From: Bacillus velezensis
GTDB taxonomy: Bacteria > Bacillota > Bacilli > Bacillales > Bacillaceae
Assembly: GCF_001461825.1 (NCBI RefSeq)
Contig: NZ_LLZC01000012.1
Location: forward strand, 496,001-560,000
Reading direction: 5' to 3'
DNA length: 64,000 bases
The translations under genes and the position numbers were made by a program. Below, in pieces: positions 45,853-56,236 of this stretch. The notes beneath the pieces are model-generated. The model searched no databases. It had not been told where the DNA came from and saw only the letters and a list, made by a program, of their open reading frames with translations. Every line of letters begins with the position of its first letter. Positions within the stretch are counted from its first letter, which is position 1.

Positions 45853-46986
45853 ATGCATTTTACAGAAGAGCACATCATGATGAGAAAAATGGTGCGTGAT
45901 TTTGCCCGCAAGGAAATCGCGCCGATGGTTGAGCTCATGGAATCAACAGATGAATTTCCGGAGCGGCTGATTAAAAAAATGGGCGAAGCGGGATTGATGG
46001 GCATTCCCGTCCCGGAAGCTTACGGCGGGGCGGGTGCTGATACAACATCTTACATTTTAGCGATTCATGAAATATCAAAAGTCAGCGCGGCCGTCGGCGT
46101 CATTTTATCCGTCCACACATCGGTAGGGACAATCCCGATTTTGCATTTCGGGACAGAAGCCCAAAAACAAACGTATATTCCGAAGCTGGCAGCGGGCGAA
46201 TATATTGGGGCGTTTGCGCTTACTGAGCCTCAATCCGGATCTGATGCGGGAAGCCTGAAAACAACGGCCGTGCGAAAAGGCGGTTCATATATTCTGAACG
46301 GTTCAAAAATCTTTATTACAAACGGCGGAGCGGCAGATCTGTATCTGACATTCGCCATAACCGATCCGGGTAAAGGGAGAAAGGGAATTTCCGCGTTTAT
46401 CATTGAGAAAAACACACCCGGTTTTTCTATCGGAAAAAAAGAAAAAAAGCTCGGACTGTTAGGTTCCAATACTGTCGAATTGCAGTTTGACCAAGCGGAA
46501 ATTCCGATTGAAAACCGGCTCGGCGAAGAGGGCGAGGGCTTTTCAATCGCCATGAAAAACCTTGACGTCGGACGGATCGGCATAGCGGCTCAGGCGCTCG
46601 GGATTATCGAAGCGGCGCTCGGCTGCTCGGTGGAGTACGCCAAAACCCGCAGCCAGTTCGGCAGACCCATCGCTTCGAATCAGGCCGTTTCATTTAAATT
46701 ATCTGACATGGCGACGAATGCGGAAGCTGCCAAATTATTGGTCTATCATGCTGCTGATCTGTATCAGCGAGGGCTTCTGTGCGGAAAAGAAGCATCTATG
46801 GCGAAGCAATTCGCGTCCGATGCGGCGATGAAAGCGGCGGTGGAGGCTGTGCAGATTCACGGCGGCTACGGCTATATGAAAGAATATCCCGCGGAGCGTT
46901 TATTTCGGGATGCGAAAGTCACGCAAATCTATGAAGGAACCAATGAGATTCAAAGGCTGATTATTTCTAAGTATCTTCTTCAATAA
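45853..46986 (+). CDS. mmgC: Acyl-CoA dehydrogenase MmgC
   Basis: A 377-residue FAD-dependent short-chain acyl-CoA dehydrogenase. Signatures: FALTEPQSGSDAGSLKT, KIFITNGG, RSQFGRPIASNQAV and QIHGGYGYMKEYPAERLFRDAKV; the catalytic Glu is in QIYEGTNEIQR. It performs the first oxidation of beta-oxidation. It is 29 bases after mmgB. Confidence 0.95.
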   Translation: MHFTEEHIMMRKMVRDFARKEIAPMVELMESTDEFPERLIKKMGEAGLMGIPVPEAYGGAGADTTSYILAIHEISKVSAAVGVILSVHTSVGTIPILHFGTEAQKQTYIPKLAAGEYIGAFALTEPQSGSDAGSLKTTAVRKGGSYILNGSKIFITNGGAADLYLTFAITDPGKGRKGISAFIIEKNTPGFSIGKKEKKLGLLGSNTVELQFDQAEIPIENRLGEEGEGFSIAMKNLDVGRIGIAAQALGIIEAALGCSVEYAKTRSQFGRPIASNQAVSFKLSDMATNAEAAKLLVYHAADLYQRGLLCGKEASMAKQFASDAAMKAAVEAVQIHGGYGYMKEYPAERLFRDAKVTQIYEGTNEIQRLIISKYLLQ

Positions 46987-47009
46987 AAAGTGCGCAAAGG
47001 AGCGAAACC

Positions 47010-48107
47010 ATGGAATCTTATTCTCCCGGTTTAGATGGCGTCATTGCGGTGGAAACGGGGATTTCTTTCCTGGATACACAGCAGGGCAGTATTTTAATCA
47101 AAGGCCACGATCTGATTGAGCTTTCTAAAACGGCCGGCTATATGGACATTGTTCATCTCTTATTGGAAGACAGACTTCCTGATGCGAAAGAGAAGGCGGC
47201 GCTTGAAGAAGACGTTCGGCGCGGCGGACATCTTCCCGAGGAAATCTTGCACATATGCCGTCTGCTGCCCGAACATACTCACCCGATGGACGGACTGAGG
47301 ACGGGTTTGTCCGCCCTTGGAGGCTTTGACAAGGACATCGATGACCGTTCATCTTCCGTAAATCAGCACCGCGTACGCGGACTGATAGGCAAAATGCCGA
47401 ATCTGACGGTCAACAGCTATCGAGTCATCAACGGGCTGGAGCCTTTGGCGCCGGTCGGAACCTTATCATACAGCGCAAACTTTTTATATATGATTACCGG
47501 AAAAACGCCGTCATCTTTGGAAGAAGAAATCTTCGACCGGTCGCTTCTTTTATACAGTGAGCATGAATTGCCGAACTCAACGTTTACGGCCCGTGTCATT
47601 GCTTCGACGCAATCGGATATTTACGGCGCGCTGACCGGAGCCGTCGCCTCGCTTAAGGGAAACCTTCACGGCGGCGCGAACGAAGCGGTTATGTACATGC
47701 TTGAGGAAGCGAAGGATACAGACGGGTTTACACAATTGTTAACTCAAAAACTCGCAAACAAAGAAAAAATCATGGGCTTCGGCCACCGTGTCTACATGAA
47801 AAAAATGGACCCGAGGGCGCTCATGATGAAAGAAGCGTTAAAAAAGCTGTCTGATCTTTCAGGTGATTTCCGTCTTTATCATATGTGTGAAGCCGGCGAA
47901 ACCGTCATGAGGGAGAAAAAAGGTCTTTATCCGAATTTAGATTACTACGCAGCGCCGGTCTATTACATGCTCGGCATCCCGATCCCGCTGTACACGCCTA
48001 TATTCTTCAGCGCACGGACGGTCGGACTGTGCGCCCACGTTATTGAACAGCACAGCCGAAACCGGCTTTTCCGCCCGCGTGTCCGCTACACCGGAGCGCG
48101 TCTGTAA
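47010..48107 (+). CDS. mmgD: 2-methylcitrate synthase/citrate synthase MmgD
   Basis: A 365-residue citrate synthase-fold enzyme that condenses propionyl-CoA (or acetyl-CoA) with oxaloacetate. Active-site blocks: the first His in [14 protein letters not shown], then [28 protein letters not shown], and the C-terminal [17 protein letters not shown] with catalytic Arg. RBS AAAGGAG. With MmgE and PrpB it forms a methylcitrate route for propionyl-CoA from odd-chain or branched fatty acids. Confidence 0.93.
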   Translation: MESYSPGLDGVIAVETGISFLDTQQGSILIKGHDLIELSKTAGYMDIVHLLLEDRLPDAKEKAALEEDVRRGGHLPEEILHICRLLPEHTHPMDGLRTGLSALGGFDKDIDDRSSSVNQHRVRGLIGKMPNLTVNSYRVINGLEPLAPVGTLSYSANFLYMITGKTPSSLEEEIFDRSLLLYSEHELPNSTFTARVIASTQSDIYGALTGAVASLKGNLHGGANEAVMYMLEEAKDTDGFTQLLTQKLANKEKIMGFGHRVYMKKMDPRALMMKEALKKLSDLSGDFRLYHMCEAGETVMREKKGLYPNLDYYAAPVYYMLGIPIPLYTPIFFSARTVGLCAHVIEQHSRNRLFRPRVRYTGARL

Positions 48108-48132
48108 ACAGATGAGAAAGGAAGATGAAAAC

Positions 48133-49560
48133 ATGACAGAACCCCGCCGAATGGACGCTGTAATCGAAGAGATTTCTGACTACTTGCTCCATCAGGAGAT
48201 TGACAGTTCAGAAGCATTCACTACGGCAGGACATGTGCTTCTTGATACGATAGGCTGCGGAATTTTGGCGCTCAGCTATCCCGAATGTACAAAGCTGCTC
48301 GGCCCGATTGTCCCGGGAACCTTCGTGCCCAACGGCAGCAGAGTCCCGGGCACGCCTTTTGTTTTAGACCCGGTCACGGCTGCTTTTAATATCGGCTGTA
48401 TCAACAGGTGGCTCGATTATAATGATACGTGGCTTGCTGCGGAATGGGGTCATCCGTCTGACAATCTCGGAGGCATATTGGCTTGTGCGGATTATATATC
48501 CAGAGTGCGGATTTCAGAAGGGAAAGAACCGCTTACCGTGCGCGATGTGCTTTGCGCAATGATCAAAGCGCACGAAATTCAAGGAATTCTCGCTTTGGAA
48601 AACAGCTTAAACAGAGTGGGGCTTGACCATGTGCTGTTTGTGAAAGTGGCGACTGCGGCTGTTTGCGCACAAATGCTGGGCGGCTCAAGAGAGGAAATCA
48701 ATAACGCCGTATCTCACGCTTGGATTGATAATTCAAGCCTCAGAACGTATCGTCATGCGCCGAACACCGGATCACGCAAATCATGGGCGGCCGGCGACGC
48801 GACGAGCAGAGGCGTATATTTGGCCCTTATGGCGCAAAAAGGTGAAATGGGGTACCCGACGGCTCTGACCGCATCTGGGTGGGGATTTCAAGACGTACTG
48901 TTTAACCGGCAGGAAATGAAGCTTGCCCGCCCGCTTGGGTCCTATGTGATGGAGAATGTTTTATTTAAAGTATCCTACCCGGCTGAATTTCACGCCCAGA
49001 CAGCGGCGGAATGCGCGGTCCGGCTTCATCCGGAGGTGAAAGACCGCATTGAAGACATTGATAGGATCACGATTATGACCCATGAGTCGGCAATCCGGAT
49101 TATCGATAAAAAAGGGCCGCTTCACAATCCGGCTGACCGGGATCACTGCCTCCAGTATATTACGGCAATCGGGCTGCTTTTCGGAGATATCACGGCGGAT
49201 CATTATGAAGAGGAAACGGCGTCTGACCCGCGAATTGATACATTGCGGAGCAAAATGGAGGTGACGGAACACAAAGCGTACTCAAAAGATTACTTAGACC
49301 CGAATAAGCGATCCATATCAAATGCCGTACAGGTGCATTTTACAGACGGCACGGCTACGGGACGGATTGAATGTGAATACCCGCTCGGACACCGGTTCCG
49401 CAGAAAAGAAGCCGTTCCGAAGATTCTTGCCAAGTTTTCAGCAAACATCAGTACTCATTTTTCATTGAAGCAGCAGCGAAAAATCGAAGAGGCCTGCGAA
49501 CATAGCGGCCGAATGCAGAAGCTCAGCGTTAGTGAATTTATGGACTTATTTCTCGTATAA
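48133..49560 (+). CDS. mmgE: 2-methylcitrate dehydratase MmgE (PrpD family)
   Basis: A 475-residue MmgE/PrpD-family dehydratase acting on 2-methylcitrate (and citrate). Blocks visible: [56 protein letters not shown] and [18 protein letters not shown]. The start is ATG 48133 with AAAGGAAG; an ORF extension into the mmgD end is not supported. Next to mmgD and prpB as expected. Confidence 0.93.
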   Translation: MTEPRRMDAVIEEISDYLLHQEIDSSEAFTTAGHVLLDTIGCGILALSYPECTKLLGPIVPGTFVPNGSRVPGTPFVLDPVTAAFNIGCINRWLDYNDTWLAAEWGHPSDNLGGILACADYISRVRISEGKEPLTVRDVLCAMIKAHEIQGILALENSLNRVGLDHVLFVKVATAAVCAQMLGGSREEINNAVSHAWIDNSSLRTYRHAPNTGSRKSWAAGDATSRGVYLALMAQKGEMGYPTALTASGWGFQDVLFNRQEMKLARPLGSYVMENVLFKVSYPAEFHAQTAAECAVRLHPEVKDRIEDIDRITIMTHESAIRIIDKKGPLHNPADRDHCLQYITAIGLLFGDITADHYEEETASDPRIDTLRSKMEVTEHKAYSKDYLDPNKRSISNAVQVHFTDGTATGRIECEYPLGHRFRRKEAVPKILAKFSANISTHFSLKQQRKIEEACEHSGRMQKLSVSEFMDLFLV

Positions 49561-49578
49561 AATAGGAGGGTGACAAAC

Positions 49579-50484
49579 ATGACGTGGATCGTCAGCAAGC
49601 AGTCGTCTCAAGAGGAGCTTGCAGAGCGGTTCCGTACGCTGATGGCAGCGCCGGATCTATTGCAGATCCCCGGCGCTCACGATGCGATGGCCGCTCTTAT
49701 CGCCAAGAAAACGGGGTTTTCGGCTCTTTATTTATCAGGCGCGGCTTACACGGCGAGCAGAGGGCTGCCCGATTTAGGGATCATCACGTCGGCGGAAATG
49801 GCTGAACGGGTTAAAGATCTGGTCCGCTCGTCTGATCTGCCCGTCCTTGTCGATATTGACACGGGTTTCGGAGGAGTGCTGAATGCCGCCCGGACGGCGA
49901 AAGAAATGTATGAAGCGCGCGCGGCCGCCGTCCAGATGGAGGATCAGCGCCTGCCGAAAAAATGCGGACATCTGAATGGGAAGCAGCTCGTGCCGATTGA
50001 AGAAATGGCGCAAAAAATCCAAGCGATCAAGCAGGCCGCGCCGACCCTTCTTGTTGTTGCGAGAACAGACGCCAGACAGCAGGAAGGGCTGGAGGGGGCA
50101 TTAACAAGGGCGTCCGCTTATATAAAAGCGGGTGCTGACGCTGTTTTTCCGGAAGCGCTCCAATCCGAAAGTGAATTCAGAGCGTTTTCCAAACAAATCA
50201 GTGTGCCGATTCTCGCTAACATGACTGAATTCGGAAAAACGCCGTATTACAGTGCTGATGAATTTTCCGATATGGGCTGTCAGATGGTCATTTACCCGGT
50301 CACGTCACTCAGAACGGCGGCCAAGGCTTTTGAGCGTATTTTCCGCCTTCTGAAAGAAGAAGGCTCGCAAAAAGAGGGGCTTTCAGATATGCAGACGAGA
50401 AAAGAATTATATGAAACGATCGCTTACGATGACTATGAAGAACTGGATCAATCCATTGCCAAAACGATACTGCCGGACGACTGA
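49579..50484 (+). CDS. prpB: 2-methylisocitrate lyase PrpB (MmgF)
   Basis: A 301-residue isocitrate lyase/PEP-mutase family enzyme that splits 2-methylisocitrate into pyruvate and succinate. The metal-binding VDIDTGFGG and catalytic loop QRLPKKCGHLNGK (active-site Cys) are intact, as is VVARTDAR. The start is ATG 49579 with AGGAGG nine bases upstream; the in-frame GTG 49570 directly abuts the RBS. Last gene of the mmg operon. Confidence 0.94.
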   Translation: MTWIVSKQSSQEELAERFRTLMAAPDLLQIPGAHDAMAALIAKKTGFSALYLSGAAYTASRGLPDLGIITSAEMAERVKDLVRSSDLPVLVDIDTGFGGVLNAARTAKEMYEARAAAVQMEDQRLPKKCGHLNGKQLVPIEEMAQKIQAIKQAAPTLLVVARTDARQQEGLEGALTRASAYIKAGADAVFPEALQSESEFRAFSKQISVPILANMTEFGKTPYYSADEFSDMGCQMVIYPVTSLRTAAKAFERIFRLLKEEGSQKEGLSDMQTRKELYETIAYDDYEELDQSIAKTILPDD

Positions 50485-50516
50485 AAAAGCCCTTTTTTTT
50501 GCAAGGGCTTTTTTTA
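50484..50516. terminator. Bidirectional terminator prpB / yqzF
   Basis: AAAAAGCCC and GGGCTTTTT arms around a T-rich loop, with seven T after the right arm. Confidence 0.88.
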
Positions 50517-50756
50517 CAGCTTTTTTTTCCTGAACCGCGGGCTGACTTGATTGCGTTTCCGATCTCTGTACAAAATAAACCCGGCCAGAACATAAAGGCC
50601 GAACAAAAAAAACGCCAAACCGGCCGCCCCCTGAAGAAAAAGGGACGGAAACGGGGAAAACACATGCCCGAATAATGCATCTCTCATCAGCTTAATGCCG
50701 AGCGCCGCGACAGCGCCGGGGAGGACCAGAATCAAAAGCGCAACAAGCCGGCTCAT
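50514..50756 (-). CDS. yqzF: Small membrane protein YqzF (DUF2627)
   Basis: An 80-residue protein with two membrane helices (about 3-23 and 42-63) and a strongly basic C-terminal tail (YRDRKRNQVSPRFRKKKL). It matches the DUF2627/YqzF family, whose function is unknown. It is convergent with prpB and divergent from bkdR. Confidence 0.85.
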   Translation of the reverse strand: MSRLVALLILVLPGAVAALGIKLMRDALFGHVFSPFPSLFLQGAAGLAFFLFGLYVLAGFILYRDRKRNQVSPRFRKKKL

Positions 50757-50812
50757 ATTCAGAAAACCCCTTTACGATATGTTTTCCTTTATTGTCCAAT
50801 CGAAAAAATATT

Positions 50813-50840
50813 TTGTCAAGAGATCAAAACGTGGTAACAT
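50813..50840 (+). promoter_or_regulatory. SigA-type promoter of bkdR
   Basis: TTGTCA (50813-50818), 16-base spacer, TAACAT (50835-50840). Confidence 0.5.
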
Positions 50841-50848
50841 AGGGGTTG

Positions 50849-50862
50849 TGCAAATTATTGCA
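50849..50862 (+). promoter_or_regulatory. TGCAA/TTGCA dyad before bkdR (possible BkdR operator)
   Basis: TGCAAATTATTGCA is a TGCAA-N4-TTGCA dyad just after the bkdR -10 element. A further half site TGCAAAT follows at about 50879. A similar dyad lies before ptb. Function is inferred. Confidence 0.45.
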
Positions 50863-50909
50863 ACGGAAAATACAGGTGTGCAAATTTTTTCATATAAAGG
50901 GGTATCGGG

Positions 50910-52979
50910 ATGCAGAAGGTGCTGATTATAGGTGCTGGTAAAGGAGGCACGGCGCTCCTACAGATTTTGATGAAAACAAAGCTGATCCGGATTATTGCGG
51001 TGGTTGATCAAGATCCGGAGGCGCAAGGGCTGCAAGAAGCCCGGAAATATGGAATTGCAACCTCATCAGATTGGAAACCTTACATAACCGAAGATATAGA
51101 TATTATCATCCATACAACAGGCGATAAAGCGGTCATGGATGAGCTGCTCCATGAGAAAAAAGAACAAACCATCGTCATGCCGGGAAAATTGGCGTACATG
51201 GTGTTTCAGCTGATGGAGGAAAAACAGCAGCTTATCCAAATGCTCAAGTCGCAGACGTATAAGCATGACCGGATTTTTAATTCAACGCACGACGGCATGA
51301 TTTTTATAGACGTCAACGAAACGATCATTTTATTTAATCAGATGGCAGAAAAAATGGTCGGCCAAAAACGGGAGGATGTCATCGGCCGCCAAATTAAAGA
51401 CGTAGTGCCGAACACAAAGCTGCCGCGGATTCTGGAAACGAGAGAGCCGGAATATAACCAGAAGCAGCTTCTCGGAAAGCACTTGCAGATTGTCACGACA
51501 AGACTGCCGATCATTGATGAAGGCGGAAAACTTCTCGGCGCGTTATGCGTGTTTAAAGACATCACCGACGCAGTTGAACTGGCGGAAGAGGTTACGAACT
51601 TAAAACAAATCCGCACCATGCTTGAAGCGATTATTCAATCCTCAGACGAGGCCATTTCCGTCGTTGATGAAAACGGCATCGGAATGTTAATCAACAAAGC
51701 GTATACAAAAATGACCGGGCTGTCAGAAAGCGAAGTCATCGGAAAACCCGCTTCCACCGATATCTCAGAAGGGGAAAGCATGCACCTGAAAGTATTGGGG
51801 ACAAGGCGGCCCGTGCGGGGTGTGAGGATGAAGGTCGGCCCCAATAAAAAGGATGTTATCGTAAATGTTGCCCCCGTTATTGTGGACGGTATTTTAAAAG
51901 GCAGCGTCGGCGTCATTCACGATGTGTCAGAAATTAAAACGCTGACTGCTGAGCTGAATCGGGCGCGCCAGATCATCCGCACGCTTGAAGCGAAATACAC
52001 GTTTGACGACATTATCGGCACGAGTGAACAAATGCTGGTCGCCCTTGAACAGGCGAAGCTCGGGGCGAAAACGCCGGCGACGATTCTGCTGCGGGGAGAA
52101 TCCGGCACAGGAAAAGAACTTTTCGCCCACGCCATCCATAATGAAAGCGACCGAAAATACAATAAATTCATCCGGGTCAATTGTGCGGCCCTGTCTGAAT
52201 CCCTGCTAGAATCCGAGCTTTTCGGCTATGAGGAAGGCGCGTTTACGGGCGCGAGGCGCGGGGGCAAAAAAGGACTTTTTGAGGAAGCGAATAACGGCAG
52301 CATTTTCTTAGATGAAATCGGAGAGCTGACCCAAAGCACCCAGGCAAAGCTGCTCAGAGTTCTACAGGAAAAAGAAATTATCAGAGTCGGCGGCGCTAAA
52401 GCGATTTCTGTCAATGTCAGAATTATCGCAGCGACAAACGTCAACATCGAAAAGGCCATGGCCGAAGGCGCGTTCCGTGAAGACCTGTATTACCGGATTA
52501 ACCGCTATCCGATCTCAATCCCGCCGCTTCGGCAGCGCAAAGAAGATATTGAAGCGCTGAGCATTCGGCTCATTGAAAAAATCAATCAGGATTACGGCCG
52601 CAATGTAAAGGGGCTCGCGCCGAACGCGCTGCGAGCTTTATCAGCCTACAGCTGGCCGGGAAACGTCCGGGAGCTTGAAAATGTTCTCGGACGGGCAATG
52701 ATATTTTTAGAGCCGCACATGGAACGGATCGAACAGCAGCATCTGCCTGTTTTTGAATCAGAGCTGAATGAAAAAAACGGCACCCAAAGTGATTTTCCGG
52801 ATGTGGAAGGGGAAAAGCTGTCTCAGGCTGTTGAAAAATTTGAAGCGCACGTCATTCAAAAAACACTTGAAAAGCATAAATTCAACCGAACCAAAACGGC
52901 AAAAGCGCTTGGTGTCAGCATTCGGAATCTGTACTACAAAATGGACAAGTACGGCCTTGCAAATGACGGCATGCAATAA
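50910..52979 (+). CDS. bkdR: SigL (sigma-54) dependent activator BkdR
   Basis: A 689-residue enhancer-binding protein for the branched-chain keto acid operon. Order: a Rossmann-like N-terminal domain with [10 protein letters not shown] (about 1-100), two PAS-type domains (about 115-235 and 240-345), and an AAA+ domain with Walker A GESGTGKE, the sigma-54 contact loop GAFTGA and Walker [14 protein letters not shown]-terminal FIS-type helix-turn-helix ([21 protein letters not shown]) completes it. The ligand sensed by the N-terminal parts is unknown. Target promoter follows directly. Confidence 0.95.
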   Translation: MQKVLIIGAGKGGTALLQILMKTKLIRIIAVVDQDPEAQGLQEARKYGIATSSDWKPYITEDIDIIIHTTGDKAVMDELLHEKKEQTIVMPGKLAYMVFQLMEEKQQLIQMLKSQTYKHDRIFNSTHDGMIFIDVNETIILFNQMAEKMVGQKREDVIGRQIKDVVPNTKLPRILETREPEYNQKQLLGKHLQIVTTRLPIIDEGGKLLGALCVFKDITDAVELAEEVTNLKQIRTMLEAIIQSSDEAISVVDENGIGMLINKAYTKMTGLSESEVIGKPASTDISEGESMHLKVLGTRRPVRGVRMKVGPNKKDVIVNVAPVIVDGILKGSVGVIHDVSEIKTLTAELNRARQIIRTLEAKYTFDDIIGTSEQMLVALEQAKLGAKTPATILLRGESGTGKELFAHAIHNESDRKYNKFIRVNCAALSESLLESELFGYEEGAFTGARRGGKKGLFEEANNGSIFLDEIGELTQSTQAKLLRVLQEKEIIRVGGAKAISVNVRIIAATNVNIEKAMAEGAFREDLYYRINRYPISIPPLRQRKEDIEALSIRLIEKINQDYGRNVKGLAPNALRALSAYSWPGNVRELENVLGRAMIFLEPHMERIEQQHLPVFESELNEKNGTQSDFPDVEGEKLSQAVEKFEAHVIQKTLEKHKFNRTKTAKALGVSIRNLYYKMDKYGLANDGMQ

Positions 52980-52985
52980 ATTGCA
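52957..52985 (+). promoter_or_regulatory. TGCAA/TTGCA cluster before ptb (possible BkdR enhancer)
   Basis: The perfect dyad TGCAATAAATTGCA (52972-52985) overlaps the bkdR stop codon; another TTGCA lies at about 52957. The cluster is some 65-90 bases upstream of the SigL promoter, a usual distance for an enhancer-binding protein. Confidence 0.5.
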
Positions 52986-53047
52986 GAGAAAGCGCAAACA
53001 GCTGCATGTTTTCTTGAAAAAAGCCGGAATAAACCCTCCCGCATATT

Positions 53048-53063
53048 TGGCACGGAACTTGCA
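53048..53063 (+). promoter_or_regulatory. SigL (sigma-54) promoter of the bkd operon
   Basis: TGGCACGGAACTTGCA is a perfect match to the -24/-12 pattern TGGCAC-N5-TTGCA. It is 38 bases before ptb and fits the known SigL and BkdR control of this operon. Confidence 0.92.
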
Positions 53064-53101
53064 TTGTTAAAAGCGGATTCGCACAAGGAAGGTGGTACAA
53101 A

Positions 53102-53995
53102 ATGAAGCTGAGAGACCTAGTTGAAAAAGCCGCGGCAAAAAACGCAAAAACCATTGCAGTGGCCCACGCAGCAGATAAAGAAGTGATCCAGGCCGTCAAA
53201 ATGGCGGCAGAACACTTGTCGGCACGATTTTTACTGACGGGTGACAGCGGAAAGCTGAAAGAGCTTCTGGCAAATGAGCCGAAGTTCAATGCTGAAATCA
53301 TCCACGCCGATTCACCCGAAGAATCTGCGGCAAAAGCAGTGCGCGCAGTGCGTGAACAAGAGGCGGACATTTTAATGAAAGGGAATCTCCCGAGCTCAAC
53401 TCTTCTGAAATCGGTTTTAAACCGCCATGAAGGGCTTCGTTCAAAAAGGGTGTTATCACATGTAGCCGTTTTTGAGGTGCCGGACTATGACCGGCTGATG
53501 TATGTGACTGATTCAGCGCTGAACATTGCCCCGTCTCTTGAAGAGCTCGGGCATATTCTGCAAAATGCGGTTCATGTCGCACATTCAGTAGGGAACCCTA
53601 TGCCGAAAGCCGCAGTCCTTGCCGCTATTGAAACGGTTAATCCGAAAATGGAGGCGACGCTGAACGCGGCTGCGATCGTCCAGATGTGCAACAGAGGACA
53701 GATTACCGGCTGCATTGCGGACGGACCGCTTGCTTTGGATAATGCCGTATCCCAAGCGGCTGCGCTGCAAAAAGGGATTTCCGGAAGCGTAGCGGGCCAG
53801 GCGGATATTCTCTTGGTTCCTTCAATCGAGGCCGGAAATATGCTTTATAAGTCAATGATTTATTTTGCGAAAGCAAATGTTGCTGCCGTCATCGCCGGTG
53901 CAAAAGCGCCGATCGCATTAACGAGCAGAGCGGATACCGCAGAAAATAAACTGTATTCAATTGCGCTTGCGATTTGCGCATCACAAGAACAGTAG
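53102..53995 (+). CDS. ptb: Phosphate butyryltransferase Ptb
   Basis: A 297-residue Pta/Ptb-family acyltransferase that converts branched-chain (and butyryl) acyl-CoA to acyl phosphate. Family blocks: [45 protein letters not shown] and the C-terminal [31 protein letters not shown]. With Buk it yields ATP from the acyl-CoA products of the keto acid dehydrogenase. First gene of the seven-gene bkd operon. Confidence 0.95.
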   Translation: MKLRDLVEKAAAKNAKTIAVAHAADKEVIQAVKMAAEHLSARFLLTGDSGKLKELLANEPKFNAEIIHADSPEESAAKAVRAVREQEADILMKGNLPSSTLLKSVLNRHEGLRSKRVLSHVAVFEVPDYDRLMYVTDSALNIAPSLEELGHILQNAVHVAHSVGNPMPKAAVLAAIETVNPKMEATLNAAAIVQMCNRGQITGCIADGPLALDNAVSQAAALQKGISGSVAGQADILLVPSIEAGNMLYKSMIYFAKANVAAVIAGAKAPIALTSRADTAENKLYSIALAICASQEQ

Positions 53996-54008
53996 GAGGA
54001 ACGAACCT

Positions 54009-55103
54009 ATGGAAATTTTTAAATATATGGAGACTTATGATTACGAACAATTGGTATTCTGCCAAGATGAACAATCCGGATTAAAAGCGATCATCGCGAT
54101 TCATGATACGACGCTCGGCCCCGCACTCGGCGGAACAAGAATGTGGACATATGACAGTGAAGAAGCGGCGATTGAAGATGCACTAAGACTCGCAAAAGGC
54201 ATGACTTATAAAAATGCGGCTGCCGGTTTAAACTTAGGCGGCGGGAAAACCGTTATTATCGGAGACCCCCGCAAAGATAAAAATGAAGAAATGTTCCGCG
54301 CGTTCGGCCGGTACATCCAAGGCTTAAACGGAAGGTATATTACGGCGGAAGACGTCGGCACCACCGTTGAAGATATGGACATCATTCATGATGAAACAGA
54401 CTATGTAACCGGAATTTCTCCGGCATTCGGTTCATCAGGAAATCCGTCCCCGGTTACGGCGTACGGCGTCTATAAAGGGATGAAAGCTGCAGCGAAAGCG
54501 GCGTTTGGCACTGATTCACTGGAAGGTAAAACAATTGCCGTGCAAGGCGTGGGAAATGTGGCTTACAATCTATGCCGCCACCTTCACGAAGAAGGCGCTT
54601 CTTTAATCGTAACGGATATCAATAAAGAATCTGTTAAACGTGCCGTTGAGGACTTCGGCGCCCGCGCAGTTGATCCCGACGACATTTACTCACAGGCGTG
54701 CGATATTTATGCCCCATGTGCTCTCGGCGCCGTCATTAACGATGACACGATTAAACAGCTGAAGGCGAAAGTCATTGCGGGAGCGGCCAATAACCAGCTG
54801 AAAGAAACACGTCACGGCGATACCATTCATGAAATGGGAATCGTATACGCTCCGGATTATGTCATCAATGCAGGCGGCGTCATCAATGTGGCCGATGAGC
54901 TTTACGGCTACAATGCTGAGCGGGCTTTGAAAAAGGTTGAAGGCATCTATGCAAACATTGAGCGGGTGCTCGATATTTCCGCGCGTGACGGCATTCCGAC
55001 ATACTTAGCGGCTGACCGTCTGGCTGAGGAACGAATTGAGCGCATGCGCCGTTCAAGAAGCCAGTTTCTGCAAAACGGCCAAAGTATATTAAGCAGACGA
55101 TAG
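54009..55103 (+). CDS. bcd: Leucine (branched-chain amino acid) dehydrogenase Bcd
   Basis: A 364-residue NAD-dependent dehydrogenase that deaminates Leu, Ile and Val to keto acids. The catalytic Lys80 is in [14 protein letters not shown], substrate loop [10 protein letters not shown] is present, and the NAD-binding motif is [11 protein letters not shown]. The start is ATG 54009 with TAGGAGG, 13 bases after ptb; an in-frame start at 53961 lies inside ptb and lacks an RBS. Confidence 0.96.
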   Translation: MEIFKYMETYDYEQLVFCQDEQSGLKAIIAIHDTTLGPALGGTRMWTYDSEEAAIEDALRLAKGMTYKNAAAGLNLGGGKTVIIGDPRKDKNEEMFRAFGRYIQGLNGRYITAEDVGTTVEDMDIIHDETDYVTGISPAFGSSGNPSPVTAYGVYKGMKAAAKAAFGTDSLEGKTIAVQGVGNVAYNLCRHLHEEGASLIVTDINKESVKRAVEDFGARAVDPDDIYSQACDIYAPCALGAVINDDTIKQLKAKVIAGAANNQLKETRHGDTIHEMGIVYAPDYVINAGGVINVADELYGYNAERALKKVEGIYANIERVLDISARDGIPTYLAADRLAEERIERMRRSRSQFLQNGQSILSRR

Positions 55104-55126
55104 GAATTTGATCTGGAGGTATGAAA

Positions 55127-56236
55127 ATGTTCGAAAAGGAAAAACGCATTCTCATTCTGAATCCAGGCTCAACATCAACGAAAATCGGTGTCTTTCACAA
55201 TGAACGCTGTATCTTTGAAAAGACGCTGCGGCATCCCGAAGAAGAGCTAAAAACATTTAACAGCATTATCGACCAATACGAATTTCGAAAAATAAGCATT
55301 CTTGAGTCTTTGCACGAACAGGGCATCAACATTTCAAAGTTCGATGCCGTTTGTGCCAGGGGCGGCCTGCTCAGACCGATTGAGGGCGGCACATATGAAG
55401 TGAATGACGCCATGATCACTGATTTGAAAAACGGCTACAACGGCCAGCATGCTTCTAATCTGGGCGGAATTATTGCCAGGGAAATAGCTGACGGATTAAA
55501 TATACCCGCGTATATCGTCGATCCGGTCGTGGTGGATGAGATGACTCCGCTCGCTAAAGTATCAGGAATGCCTGAAATCAAGCGGAAAAGCATTTTCCAT
55601 GCTTTGAACCAAAAAGCTGTTGCCCGTCAGGCGGCGGCATCCCTCGGCAAACGGTATGAACAGATGAAGATGATCGTCACTCATATGGGCGGCGGCACCA
55701 CAGTCGGTGTCCATGATTGCGGACGGGTGACAGATGTCAACAACGGGCTTCACGGAGAAGGCCCCTTCAGCCCGGAGCGCGCGGGAACCGTTCCGGCGGG
55801 TGATTTGGTGGAAATGTGTTTTTCCGGCAAGTATTCAAAAGCCGATATGATGAAAAAACTTGTCGGCACGGGCGGACTCTCCGGCTACCTGGGGACAACG
55901 GACGCGGTGAAGGTGGAAAAACGCATTCAGGCCGGAGATGAAAACGCGCGTCTCATTTATGACGCCATGGCTTATCAAGTAGCAAAAGAAATCGGGGCGG
56001 CAAGCGCCGTTTTAAAAGGAAAAGTAGACATTATCGTCCTGACGGGCGGATTGGCGTACGGGAAAAGTTTCGTATCCGCTATCAGATCGTACATAGATTG
56101 GATTTCGGATGTACTGGTGTACCCGGGAGAAAATGAACTGCAATCTCTCGCGCAAGGCGCGCTTCGGGTTTTAGCCGGTGAGGAGCAGTCAAAGCAATAT
56201 CAGATCGGCGAAGGAGTGAAAACAAATGGCGACTGA
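55127..56236 (+). CDS. buk: Butyrate kinase Buk
   Basis: A 369-residue acetokinase-family enzyme making ATP from butyryl and branched acyl phosphates. Signatures: [16 protein letters not shown] at the N-terminus, [23 protein letters not shown] in the middle and VLTGGLAYG near the C-terminus. ATG 55127 is preferred (GGAGG seven bases upstream); ATG 55121 is only one base from the RBS. It overlaps lpdV by 11 bases. Confidence 0.95.
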   Translation: MFEKEKRILILNPGSTSTKIGVFHNERCIFEKTLRHPEEELKTFNSIIDQYEFRKISILESLHEQGINISKFDAVCARGGLLRPIEGGTYEVNDAMITDLKNGYNGQHASNLGGIIAREIADGLNIPAYIVDPVVVDEMTPLAKVSGMPEIKRKSIFHALNQKAVARQAAASLGKRYEQMKMIVTHMGGGTTVGVHDCGRVTDVNNGLHGEGPFSPERAGTVPAGDLVEMCFSGKYSKADMMKKLVGTGGLSGYLGTTDAVKVEKRIQAGDENARLIYDAMAYQVAKEIGAASAVLKGKVDIIVLTGGLAYGKSFVSAIRSYIDWISDVLVYPGENELQSLAQGALRVLAGEEQSKQYQIGEGVKTNGD

